From Hirundichthys speculiger (taxonomy: Eukaryota; Chordata; Actinopteri; Beloniformes; Exocoetidae), in contig JAGFBZ010002033.1 in assembly GCA_018398805.1 (NCBI GenBank), positions 1,325,501 through 1,389,500 on the forward strand: 64,000 bases of DNA. The letters are read 5' to 3'. Below, piece by piece: positions 22,423 through 33,970 of this stretch. The notes below the pieces were generated by a model. That model saw only the letters and a program-made list of their open reading frames with translations. It made no database searches and was not told where the DNA came from. Each line of letters starts with the position of its first letter. Position 1 is the stretch's first letter. The position numbers and the translations under genes were made by a program.

Positions 22423-24930
22423 TCACTGAGCCACCGTGATAGTTTCATAAAGATTCTCGACAGTGGAAGTGTTCAGCTGCTGGAGTGTCCTCCTTGATAG
22501 GATGCTCCTCCCTATTTTGGAGAAATGGTAACCATATTTTTTTTTCAGTTTTAAGAAGAAAGATCAGTGTAGAATTAAATTGATCTGTCACATATCATAA
22601 TCCATTCAACACTTACTGACAAGAAAGCCAAGGATTACGATTATGGTGAGGAAGAAAATAGCCATTATCCTGCCAATGTTCCCCACTCCAAGAACGGCAT
22701 CCAGGGAAAAATTGACCTTACATGAAATAATGGAACAAGTATCAAAGATATGATTTTTTTTTTTTTTTTTAGATAAAAGCATAGAAGGCCTTATTATTGA
22801 CAATTCATCTGTCCATTTTCTATCCAGTGTGCATGGAATATGACATGAAAATGTTTCTGTTGGGGTTTTTTTTATGATTAACTTTTGTTTGCAATTTTCA
22901 GAAAAAAAAAGGGGGGGAAAAATACAAAAACAAAAGAACATAAACACTGACCATCACCATGTCAATAATCAAAAGTCAAGATCAAAGATAACAGTTGACA
23001 CGTCACAGTTTACAAAGAAAATACAGATGAGTAAAAATGAAATCTAAATACATTGTACACTAAGAAATCATAGACTTTGGAGGAGCTCATTAATCGTAGG
23101 CAATAACCTTTATCCATTTAGTAACTGTTTGGGGTTTAGTCCAGTTGACTCTGGCAGTCCGAACATTCCAGGTTGACTGCATATTGTACATTCATCAACC
23201 AACGTTTCCTTACATTTACATTTCTAGTGACCCAATATTCTAGAGTTGTTCTTTATTGAAGCCACAAAAAAAGAATTATTTCGGATGTTGATTTAAAATC
23301 CAAAAAAGTATCATCATGTAACAGGGACAAGCATGGATCTGGGATCACCGTAGACTGGAGTATTCTGCCCATAATATTAGAAGCATAAATCCCCAGATTT
23401 GTGACTGCGGTAAACTCCCAAAAACATATGCAGCTCTGTTCCCACAGAACCGTTCAGACACAAAGTGCAGTAAGGGTTTGGAAGCTGGCCCAATTCTATT
23501 AAGTTTATATGGAGTGGCGTAGGATCTGTGTATTATTTTAAAATGTTATTAAATGATGGCTTGAAATTCCAGAGGTGTTGTTCACATTCAACCATCCTCT
23601 TTGCCAATTTGGTTGAGAGCCAGTCTTGTCCGGCTCCCTGTCCTACACACTTTCAACAGGAAGCCTTTCACTCTCATACATTATATACATAATTATATAC
23701 TGTTGTGACCTATCCCTGAGAACACTGGCTGTTGCTAAACCATTCTGATAATGGGCATGTTTGTAACTGGGCACCACACGCTGTCAGTGATGACCATAGT
23801 CTTGGGAAATGAAAAAAAGACGAGCTTGGAAGGCCAAATATTTGCCTTAATTCCTGGAAGGAGTGAAGTCCCCTGTCACCATATATATCCCTGAAGGTAT
23901 TAACGTTATACCAAGGGTTTACCTGCTGTTAGGATGAGTGGAGAATGCCAAAGGAGTTATAGTTTATGGTAATTAGATGTGTTTCCTAGATATATTTCTA
24001 CCTTGTTCCACACGAAAAGGGTATAATAAACTTCCTATTCTGGCACTTGGTAATAACAGGCTATATAAGCCTTATAACTTTGTGGTTTCTTTGTAGAACA
24101 TTTTCTAGAGTAGGGGATGTCTTTCCCCCTTCAATTACAAAAAAAAAAAAAAGAAATTCTCACCTGAGAGATCTGCTGTCAGACAAATTTTATTCCATAT
24201 TCTATAGTATTTTCTATTTTCTTTTAAACGTACCTGATTGGTTTTACTTCGATTTTTTTCCATGTTTGTACTTTCAGGTGTAGATTTCAACATTTCTGTA
24301 AGAAGTAGACAGTAAATTAAAGACAAGATATTTTTTTAACACGCACACACACTTTTTTTTTTTTTTTTTTGCCCGCCATTTCCCTCAAAAAGCAGAATCT
24401 GTACAGTTCAGTATCACAGGCTTGTTCAGTTGGAGCTGGAAAAATTAAAATGTCTGAATCATCTCAGTATGAAAACACCACATACTTCATGGTTACTCAT
24501 AGCAGTTTGCATGAACATTACCTTCTTCCATAATTAAGTGCGTGTTGACCTTAAGATCGTTAAAAAACCTGGGGATCTCAATCCTGCAGCCGTACACGCC
24601 AGCATCGCTCCTCTGAGCATTCAGGATAGTCAGGGAAAAGTCTCCCTCTGACACCGGGCCCAGCACCTGGTACCTGTGGGACCGCCTGAAAGACACAGCT
24701 CCATCCGTGGAGGAGAGGATGGTGTTGGAGCACTTGAACACGGGCACCTTCCCTCGTCCCCAACAGAAACTCGGGACACTGTGAGCTTTGATTTTGTTGG
24801 TGCAGAGCAAAGTGACATTGTGCCCGATGAAGCCAGTGACTTTCTTGGTGCCAGAAGACACTGTTCAGAGATAGCAATGATCTGATCAAACCAGATGATA
24901 CACATCAAGTCTGATGTAAAGCCAAGCAAC

Positions 24931-24961
<31 letters not shown>

Positions 24962-25095
24962 ACAACCCTCAGCCAGTAGGTGCACTACAGAAAGCAGAAA
25001 CCAAATAAAGCACAACTTATTGACTTACCTTGGATCAGGATCAAGAGGAAAAAATAAGAAATGCTACACATCTGTGTAGGGTATTGTATAACCAT
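22423..25095 (-). CDS. TIM/HAVCR-like immunoglobulin receptor, 218 aa
   Basis: Five exons on the minus strand join in frame with GT-AG sites: 25029-25095, 24522-24860, 24234-24295, 22617-22716, 22423-22511. Residues 1-22 are the signal peptide; 23-135 a TIM-type IgV domain (FCWGRG, HRYQVLG, GDFSLTI, AGVYGCRIEIP, FFNDLK); 136-156 a short Ser/Thr/Lys stalk; Asn158 an N-glycosylation site; 173-189 the membrane span; 190-218 a basic tail with tyrosine 211 in ENLYETI. TIM proteins are surface receptors on immune cells that bind phosphatidylserine on dying cells, and their tails signal through tyrosines. The motif is YxxI but lacks the -2 hydrophobic residue of an ITIM. The stalk is much shorter than a mammalian mucin domain; a mucin exon could be missed in the 1.5-kb intron 3. 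The FND lipid/metal site is kept, with Phe replacing the usual Trp before it. Its IgV exon is 339 nt, the same length as in the downstream gene with the strong donor, which supports tandem duplication. Confidence 0.85.
24932..24963. repeat. (CA)n microsatellite in intron 1 of the TIM-like gene
   Basis: A simple CA repeat with one interruption, lying between the signal-peptide exon and the IgV exon. Confidence 0.9.
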
Positions 25096-26293
25096 GTCCT
25101 GAAGAGAAGATGCAACAAAATTCTACCCCCACACATGCTGCAGGACAGGATCATTTAACTTCCTGTTTTTAAAAAAACAGGAAGGAAATCAATATTTTGT
25201 CCGGTCTACATTTAGACTTGAATTCTTACAATGTTCATTGAGCACATTGACAGCATAATCTGTCATATATGTTACAAAAAACAAAGACAAACTTTATTTC
25301 AATGTGATTTCTTCTCCCCATCAAAATAAGTAAAATGTGCTACACTACAAACTATCCATGCCAATCCTTTAATTTCCAGCACTGGATGTTTTAAATGCCA
25401 AAGGTGGATGACGCACACTCAGGCTTTTTTCCCTTTCTTTTTTTTTTCCTTACTCACACTGTGGTTGAGCAAGTGTTATATATTACATACAGAAAGAGGA
25501 AAAACAAAAAGCAAAGTCAGAGAGACACAATTCTGAAGAAGACTGATCTGATCTGAATTCTTTCAAAATTTTTACAGACACTTGAATCATTGAAATTCTC
25601 TCTTCTATTTTCTATAGTAGTAGAAGCATTCTAGGGATTGTTTTTTTTTTCAGCTTGACATATGAATTAGAAAATAATTCATATTAACAATGCTATGATC
25701 AATGTGAATTATGTAAATTAACATCCAGGTCATTCTTAAATTGTTCAAATGCAATACATATTATTTTAAAATGTAGGCACTAAAATTTATTTTATGTGCT
25801 TTGTAATAGCAGTTTTTATGTTCTTGGAGGAGTGGAAGTGCAGGGGAAAGTGTCAAAGGAAAGAAGTTCATATGTAATGGTCGTTTGGTTGTGTTGTAGC
25901 TGTCCTGTCTGGATGTTCTTTCCTGTAAAAAATAAAAACTTTTCACCCTGTTTTCAGTCATTTGACTGTCTTTGCTGCGATGGACTGGTGACCTGTCCAG
26001 GGTGAACCCCTGCCTTTCACTCAAAGAGAGCTGGGATAGGCTCCAGCAGATCCCCAAGACCCTGCATAGGATTAAGTGGGTATAGATAATGGATGGATGG
26101 ATGGACGACTGCCTTTGGTTGTTCTCTGCTGGCACTACCAGTAACATTTTCAAAATCCTCAGCTCTGGCCCTTCATTGATTCTCAGAAACTTCATTGCAT
26201 GATTACTACTGCTTCTATCTATGCACTCTGTCCAAATGCTGCTGTTTCTTCGGGTTCTTGTTTATGATAGAAAATGTGTGTGCCTGTGTGTGT

Positions 26294-26325
<32 letters not shown>

Positions 26326-26503
26326 GTAAATTCAAATGGGATGTGGAGGTTTGCCCTGGCGCCTAACAGCAAGAAAATGCTGGGGTCTTTCTGTGAGGCC
26401 TTTACAGGTTTTTTTCTCCAGGTACACTGACTTCCTCCCACAGTCCAAAAACGTGAACCCCGGTGATCCTGGATAGGATTGAAGGGGATGTGGAAAATGA
26501 ATA
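25096..26503. other. Upstream flank of the TIM-like gene; dispersed repeat pieces
   Basis: No coding sequence is recognised. A dispersed fish repeat occupies about 25970-26110 ('gggataggctccagcagatc', ending in ATGGATGGATGG), and part of the same family may lie at 26380-26480 ('cttcctcccacagtcc') next to a (GT)n(G)n tract at about 26279-26325. Confidence 0.5.
25970..26110 (+). repeat. Common dispersed teleost repeat
   Basis: The order 'gactggtgacctgtccaggg', 'gggataggctccagcagatc', then tandem ATGG matches the widespread fish repeat in its usual order. Confidence 0.75.
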
Positions 26504-27346
26504 AAGTGATCCCTTGCCAATTCGCACTTTCAGTTCTGCAGTTTTAATTATTTGCAGATTTTTCAGAAATATATCATTTAAAAAAAATCAAGAAAAAATG
26601 GCGGAAATTCCGCGAAAATCCACCCCACAGCAGACGAGAGGCCGCAGCTGCCAGCGAAACATCCAATGACTCACAGCCTCCTGTAAGCAACACAAGAAAC
26701 GCAGAAGGCCCAGAACTCTAGAATCTGTGCGCTGATTGACCGAGACGCATCACCCAACCATTACAGGATGTTGTGCGCGTTCTCTCGCAGCGAAGAACTG
26801 TTGTGAGCCAGCCTGGCCCCTTTAAGGAGGTAGCCTTATAGGTAATGGTGTGGCCTTATGGGTAATGGAGTGTGTGTGTCGTGGGACGGCAGACGAAAAC
26901 AGGGTTAGATGAAAAGTGGAGTTAGCATAAACAGCAGCCCAGCGTGTATAGATTTACCTTCTCTGTTAACCGACAGGAGCCGAACAATACAACCTGTGTG
27001 ATGTTACAAGTTCCTCGGTGCCAGAATAAAGTGTTCGTTCCATGCAGAGAAAACCGGACTTTTTCTTTTGTTGTTGTTAGCGTGTTAGCTGCTAATTACG
27101 AGCCAAAAATAGCACATTTCCACCAGTTTCTTTACTACGGTTTCGGAGACCAGAGGCTGTGAAGGTAACAGGAAGACCACAGTTGAGCCTTTGTCTTGTT
27201 TCGTTGCAGTGCCTTGCTACTATTTAGCGGTTTTTAAAGATATTTTAAACACATTTTTTAGGCTCGGGGGCTCCGGCTCCCGTTGGCGAATTTTGATTTT
27301 CGCGGGGCGCATCCCCATTAACCGCTAAAAAAATAAGGGATCACAG
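26504..27346. mobile_element. Tigger/pogo-like non-autonomous element
   Basis: The ends are inverted: GTGATCCCTTGCC at 26506 and AAGGGATCAC ending near 27344. Sub-terminal text 'attcgcactttcag' on the left and 'ccattaaccgc' on the right resembles the second such element at 51120-51793. The interior has no recognised transposase. The exact outer base and TA duplication are unclear. Confidence 0.6.
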
Positions 27347-28041
27347 TAAGTGAATGAAGCATCAATTAAGATCAAGTCTGAGCTCTACAGCCAAGTAAGA
27401 TGTTGTAATTTCGTTTGTCAGCTGACTCCTTGTATGATGTTTGAAGCCTTTACTTCCCCATGTTTGCCCAAGTTTCACAACATGATTTGTTCATTTACCC
27501 TCTGGCCATTCTGTCAGTACCTCAGGGCTTCATCTATTTTAGGTTACACAGCAAATTCAAATAAGATTGACTGAAATTATGTCCTTCATGTCCTTCCTCG
27601 CTGAAAAAACTAATGTTCTTGATCCTCATATTTAATAAATCCTCATATTCTGTGAGCTGAAGCAAAATGCACTTGACAAAGGCAGAGTGGGTCAGTCAGT
27701 AGCCAGATAAAGTACTACTCTGCAGCACCAGTCAGTGAGGTCTGTCCCACAATTTTAAGGCTCTATATGTCAGTGGTGGTCATATTAAAAGGTTTTCCTA
27801 TAAAACAGTTGTGTAGTATTACCCAAGTATTATCAAATTACTGTGCAAATACTCTTCTAAAAGTGTCATTTCTGTCTAAAAGTTAAAAAACGTCCTAAAG
27901 TACTAATTGTACTCACTGCAGCAAATGGTTACCATGTGATACTACTGGTTCTGTGTTGGATTTAGGATCACAGTCACGTTTCCAACTTGCCAAGCTTGAA
28001 TGTGTTTGACTCAAAATGCCAAAGTTTGCACCAGTCAGTAC

Positions 28042-28840
28042 TAGGGATGTAACGATATGAAAAAGTTGATATCTCGATGATAATTACTTGATTATCAGGG
28101 TTCACGATATCATTGCGGTATCCTTAATTACTGTACAAATGTCCAAAAGTCACAAACATCAAGATAATTTCACAAAATCTTTTTTTTTCTTGTCAAACTA
28201 AAACATTAGAAGACAAAATCTTATCAAAATGAAACTTTCACATTAAAAGGGCAAACAACTGGCACAGAAAAAGATTTCATTTTAAATGAACAAAATGGAT
28301 AACAGGAACAAAGTTTATTTGTCTGGTACAAGTTTAAATGAACACTTTAATAACCATAGTAGGTCAAAATATGCAAACAATTATCAGGAACAAAAATTAT
28401 AGTGCAACTTCAAATGAAATAAACTTTGGACTTTAAACTTAACTTTAAAGAAGAATAACTGTGCAAAAAAAGAAACAGTTACTTGTACAAATTACAGTAA
28501 AATGTAAACAAGTGCTCTGCAGGACAGGGCAATTGTCCTCCACCAGTTGTCCCTCTGCATTAAGAAAACCAATAAATGTCCAGACCTGGGGTTTCATCCT
28601 TTTAGTAGGTTGGTAAATGTCCTGCGTGCTATCACCACTTTCCACCTTGCTTCCACCTTAAGGTGCCGATGTTACAAGCTACATATTCACACAAGACATA
28701 GTCGCAAGTCACTCATGAGACTTGAATTGTATTACATATGCCAGTAATCAACTGCGATAATAAGATTAAGTCAAATATAAACAGTAATTGCGTAATATTT
28801 CACCGTGCTTTACCGTAAGACCGGTAACGATTCCATCCCA
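28042..28840. mobile_element. hAT-type element, 'TAGGGATGTAACGAT' family
   Basis: The left end TAGGGATGTAACGATATG is a common hAT terminus in fish. A roughly inverted right end (AACGATTCCATCCCA) occurs near 28826-28840. No clear 8-bp duplication is visible, so the right boundary is approximate. No transposase frame was found. Confidence 0.5.
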
Positions 28841-29201
28841 GGTACCATGCTGACGGCCATGACCCCGTTTTAGCCCAGTTTAAAAACTGCTTGTAATAAT
28901 GATTATTTTTAGCATCAACCAAGCATTTAAGATCTGCATCTGTATACAATTAATCGTCGTACATTTTGAATCTTATAATCTTAATTTGAAAATTAACTTT
29001 GTCATACTGAATGTCGTCAAACATTGTCCTCTGAAATGTACTGGCACATAAAGTGTGAGTATCAAATTAGTTAAAAATACCCTGGTAAAGCAAAAGTATC
29101 TCCATTTTTGCAGCGACAGTCTAGTTGTAGTTGAATAAAAGTCATTACCCCACTTAGTTTAACAGTATGTTTTCCAAAATTTACTAAAAGTCTCCATTTA
29201 A

Positions 29202-29615
29202 AGGTGGGGTAGGTGTTCTTTGAAAAAATGGTTCCAGCAATCCAACTCAAGTGAGATTTTGAAAATATACACTCTCCTCCCTCCTCCCAAAGGCTCCGCC
29301 TCCTCCTTTTCAGCTCACCCCTCGAAACCACGCCTTCACACGATTCACGACTACATGAACCACAGGGAGGGAGGGAGGGGTGGGTGGGAGTGCATTGCTA
29401 TTTGATGGACGTATTAGGCAGCCAATGAAAGTAATGATGATCACTATTTTGATTGGTCAGAGTTTTTCTCTGATTATACCCTATAGACTGGACCAAAACA
29501 TTTCGTTTTTTTTTGCAAACATTTTATTTCAGTGGGTGCAATGGGAATATGAAAAGGTTTTCAGGCAATATTGTAAAAAGTGCTGCAAAAAAAAAAAAAA
29601 ACACCTACCCCACCT
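29202..29615. mobile_element. TTAA-flanked miniature element, 414 bp
   Basis: Inverted ends AGGTGGGGTAGGTGTT and AACACCTACCCCACCT are exact complements over 16 bases. Both are flanked by TTAA (29198-29201 and 29616-29619), the target of piggyBac and Kolobok transposases. There is no coding capacity. Which of the two superfamilies moves it cannot be told from this copy. Confidence 0.85.
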
Positions 29616-30289
29616 TTAAGGACTTGACATTATTTTTTTTTTTTCAAGTAACATACCTTCAGACTGTCCACCTTTCCCTGATTTCCTGACAGATATATCT
29701 GACAAGGTAGGTGTCTATGTTTAAAAGCTCATTGTCATGGGTATTACAAGTGGAACAGGAAGTGTCAGTGTGTGTATATGATGACAGCAGCCTTAGAAAA
29801 ATGTCTTCTGTCAGTCTTTATCTGGCCTGTGCTCACCTCTGTCAGACTTGTCTCCATCTCGACTGGTCAACTCTGTCAGACTCCACTGAGCTGTTTTCCT
29901 GAGGTCACACACCTCCCACTTAGGATGTGTCCTGTCTTAGGAAATACTTGCTGCTCTGAATTAGATCACCAAGTCTGAGACTAGAAACAAACATTATAGA
30001 AAAAAGCTTGTTTCTGTAGAAACAAGCAAACAAACAAAAAGAAAAATAATTAAACAGCAGCAGGATTGTGTCTTCTCTTAATTAAGTCAGGAGACATTTT
30101 TCAACAGAATTGGCAATGGGAAGTTAAATTGCACATATCTGGCATGTGGTCATTTAGAAGACATTTCCTTCTGTTTCAAAAGATCACAGTATAGTATGTA
30201 ATAACTTGTAATAACTGTTGACATCTAATGGTTATGTTTAAGAATGCAGTTTGGGTGCCGGGAATATCTTGGTCTGCTTTAATGCAGAA

Positions 30290-31570
30290 TAATCATAGTT
30301 GTAGTCATGTGCAAAAGTTAAGAACCCCCTGTTTTAACAAAAACTGCAAATAAATCAAACAGATATGGTTGTATCTTTTTCTGCAGTGTGAAATTATATC
30401 TCTTATCAGACTACCCCACAAATGCCATTTATCATGTTGGATCACAGACTGAGAAAACATTCAAATTTAATGTAAAATACACCAATGCAGTGAAAGTTGA
30501 AGTGGTATCTGATGCAACTATTTACATTGTCATTTAAGGAATATCTATTAAAAACACAGAAGCGTAAGCAAACACCAATCAAAAATTCTGGAGCCTATCA
30601 AGAATGACGCTGATGAATATGATTTATTACTTTGAACATGGTTTGGTTTATTTGCGAAGGATTCAGTTTGCAAATTTTACTGTCGTCAAATGTCAAACGT
30701 TTCATATTGTCAAATGTTGCCATATTAAAATATGTGTTTTGCAGATCCTTAGTGTAACAGCTAATGTCATGGTGTCCAAATACTTTCCAAAGTTCTTCTG
30801 TGAGAAAGATTATTCATGAGTGGAGCGTATTCAAGACAGTTGCTAATAAGAGTAGACTACCCAGCAAATTTATCCTGAGGGCTGATTGAGGTTTATAAAA
30901 CTCTAATCTAAACAAACCACCAGATTTCTAGAACAATGTCCTAAGAATCAATGAGAATGAAGTGGTGTTTTTTAACCTTAATGCTCACCACCATGTTTGG
31001 AAAACACCAAACCTAGAATTTCAGGTGGGAAACTTCATTTTCATTGTCAAGCACGGAGGTGGAACAGTGATAATTTGGGGCTGTTTTGGAGCCACAGACA
31101 TTTTTTTTGTCACCAAATCAATGATGAACTCCTTTGCACTGAGCATTGTAGAAGAACAAATGAGGCCATCTGTCTAACATCTAAAGCTTGGTTGAAATCA
31201 AGTCATGAAACAGAAGCAAACAGAAACTACAACAGAATAGATGAGAAATGAATTACTCAAGGTTTTGGAATGACCTTGTAAAAATCCAGGCCATAAATCA
31301 AAACGCTGAGTAAGGAAAAGATATCTGTGCATAATCAAATGTACATAAACCTCATTGACAAAAGCACTATATTAAAGAAGGATGGTCCAAAATTCCTCTA
31401 CAATGTGGGACTCTGATTAAAGCCACATCTGGTTAATGCTGCTGAAATCATGAATCGTTGAATGAATTGTTAAATAAATAATAGAACAGTGGGGAAAAAA
31501 TGTTTTTACACAGAAAACAAGACATTAAAAAAAACAAAAAAAAACATTTACACAGGGCTGTACATATAAT
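30290..31570 (+). mobile_element. Decayed Tc1/mariner element
   Basis: The left part contains 'tgcaaaagttaagaacccc', typical of one fish Tc1 terminus. The middle translates to VKHGGGTVIIWGCFGA (about 31046-31093), the core motif of Tc1 transposases, preceded by HHVWKTPN. Frames are broken throughout. The ends are approximate; the right end is near the 'ttacacagggctgtacat' block. Confidence 0.75.
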
Positions 31571-32811
31571 TACTGTGTTACCAACATCTATCGTTAAATG
31601 CTGCTGAATTTGATGCAGTTCTTGACCTGCTTCAAAGAATGTGGTCAATATAAACTAATTATAAATCCTAAACCACATATTAATTATCCTGTGTGATAAT
31701 ATTAAACAACAATTACTTCTTAAAATTATGAGACAGTCTTTGGCAGAAATTTGAAAAGTAGCCCTGTTTCCAATCTGCTATGTTGATAAAGGTTTAAAAA
31801 TGGCACTCAGAGCAGAAAAAAGAACTGGTCTAAGGCCAAGGTGGCGGCCCTAACAAAGCTATGGCTGGGTGACTTTTGCTGATGTCAGATAAAACAGGAA
31901 AAAAACTGGATAAAGGAAGTGAGACTACCGAGATCAGTGTGTGACATTTTTAGAAGTCATAAAGAACTCTGGCCATGGCTGCAGTAAGCTGGGCTTCTTT
32001 AGACCCAAGCACAGAGATTTTGATCTTTAATTTGAAGAGTGAAGGTTATACAAATATAATACATAAATCAACTTCATCCCCCCCATCAATGCAAAGTTTG
32101 CTGAATTGATCCATCATTGCGAGTCTTTGAAAAATGCATCAACTTGCAATTTTTTTAAACACCCAATAATCCACCTTTTTTTTTTGGAGCAAAACATGCT
32201 GATGTGTCAAATAGCTCCGAGGTCCACCAGATGACCTCCACTGCCTCAGTGTGTTTGCTTAAGGAGAAGCAAGCCAGCTGCTAACGCAAGATGGAACATC
32301 TATGTAATGTCATCACCACTAAACTGTAGAGATCCCAGGGAAGAGTTCATGAAAAACAAAATTTTTTAAAAAAAAAAAAGATCATCTTTTGGCTTAAAAC
32401 AATGGAAAGCAACATGACAATCCCACAGGCTGTGAAATCCAAATGAGAAGCTGAATTTATCCAGTAATTTATTCAGCATTTTGATTAACTAATAAGGACC
32501 TCATGGTCACAAGGTTGAGGACTATGAAGCTGCTTCTATCCTTTAAAGACACTTTGTTTTTGCTTTCACTTGTCAAAACTATCAGTTAGATGAGATAAAA
32601 TACCACCACTCATCACCTTTACCTTATGGTCTGTCCTTTTGTACTAGACCAACAATCAGCTGTTTTTTTTTTTCTTGGTTTGTATTGTTTCTTTTTTTTT
32701 CTTTTCAGGGTTAACACACTATTAGCTTTGTCAGACCTTGTTACACCATTAGCGTCATAAATGAGCTCTAAATATTAATGTGACTTTTAAATTCTGTACA
32801 ATTGTATTTAT
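31571..32811. other. Intergenic stretch, nothing recognised
   Basis: AT-rich sequence with homopolymer runs; no gene, splice chain or repeat family recognised. Confidence 0.45.
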
Positions 32812-32819
32812 GTTTTTAA

Positions 32820-33962
32820 TAGGGCTGGGCAACTTAACGCACTATTATCGCATTAACGCATTAATTTATTTACGCCGACATTTTTTATATCACGCGTTAA
32901 CGCATGTTGCTCACATGCTTTTGTTTTGAAAAGTCTGTTACTGGCTGCTGCGGAACCGGAAAACAATTGGCAGGTAAACAAGGAAAAGCTAAAACAGACA
33001 TAGGGAATGGTAAAAATCCATGAACCTTACAGTTCGGGTAGCAACCCAGGTAGTAATATTAACAATTCTGTCTAAAAAAAAAAATTCTGGACTGCAACAA
33101 AACTTTCGCGTCATTCCTCCATGTTACATCAGATCTGCTCCATGTGTTCACTGTCTGCTATTCTCTTACTGGTTACTTAAGTGCGGCTCCATCTAGTGGC
33201 ACAGATGTGTAATGACAACAGAAAGTCTTGTCCTCGATTATAAGACATTTGAGTTCTGTGGCCCGTTTTTTAATTTTGTATTTTTGATCCAAGTCTAAAA
33301 TTGAAATATTAAAAAAAAAACAGGCATTTTTTTCATTTTTTGTGTTAGATTAAAAAGCGAAGAACGTGAATAAAATGTAACTTTTAAATTTTTTTTTAAT
33401 TTTTGATTCACAATTGAAAATGGAAAGAATGAATGATACACAGATTGGTAAAGTTACAGAACTTTAACATGGACATTTTCATTTTAAAGTTCTCCCAGAT
33501 GGAGGATTTGACAAAAACAAGGTTATTTGTAATCACTGCCAAGTTGAACTCCCCATTAAAAGTTTCTGCTGTTACCTCAGAAATGACCTGTTTTAATGTT
33601 CTGATTGTGCTGAGCCACAATCATTTTGTTTGTAGACTTTTTTTTTTTTTTAATTTTTTATAAAAACAGGATGACATTAATGCCCTGGCAGTGGCAATAA
33701 GCTTTATTTTATTTGACATTTTTTTTAAATGAGATTTACACTAAATATGTGTTACTGACAAGTGCTGATGTTAAAAGTCTTTGAACAACAAATGTTATGG
33801 CACTTTAGTTCATATGGTAGCAGAACATTTCAATAAAAGTGCATTTTACACTACTTTTGAGTTCATTATTTGATTTTGCGTATACGATGCGATTAATCGT
33901 GATTAATCAGGGAAATAATGTGATTAATCGCGATTCAAAATTTTAATTGTTGCCCAGCCCTA
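32820..33962. mobile_element. Non-autonomous hAT element, 1143 bp
   Basis: It starts TAGGGCTGGGCAAC and ends GTTGCCCAGCCCTA, exact inverted ends of 14 bases. The near-perfect 8-bp duplication gtttttaa (32812-32819) and gttattaa (33963-33970) fits hAT. Sub-terminal 'gattaatcgcgatt' and 'cgcattaacgcatt' arrays are typical of this fish family. No transposase frame. Related fragments lie at 40345-40772 and 54612-57405. Confidence 0.88.
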
Positions 33963-33970
33963 GTTATTAA

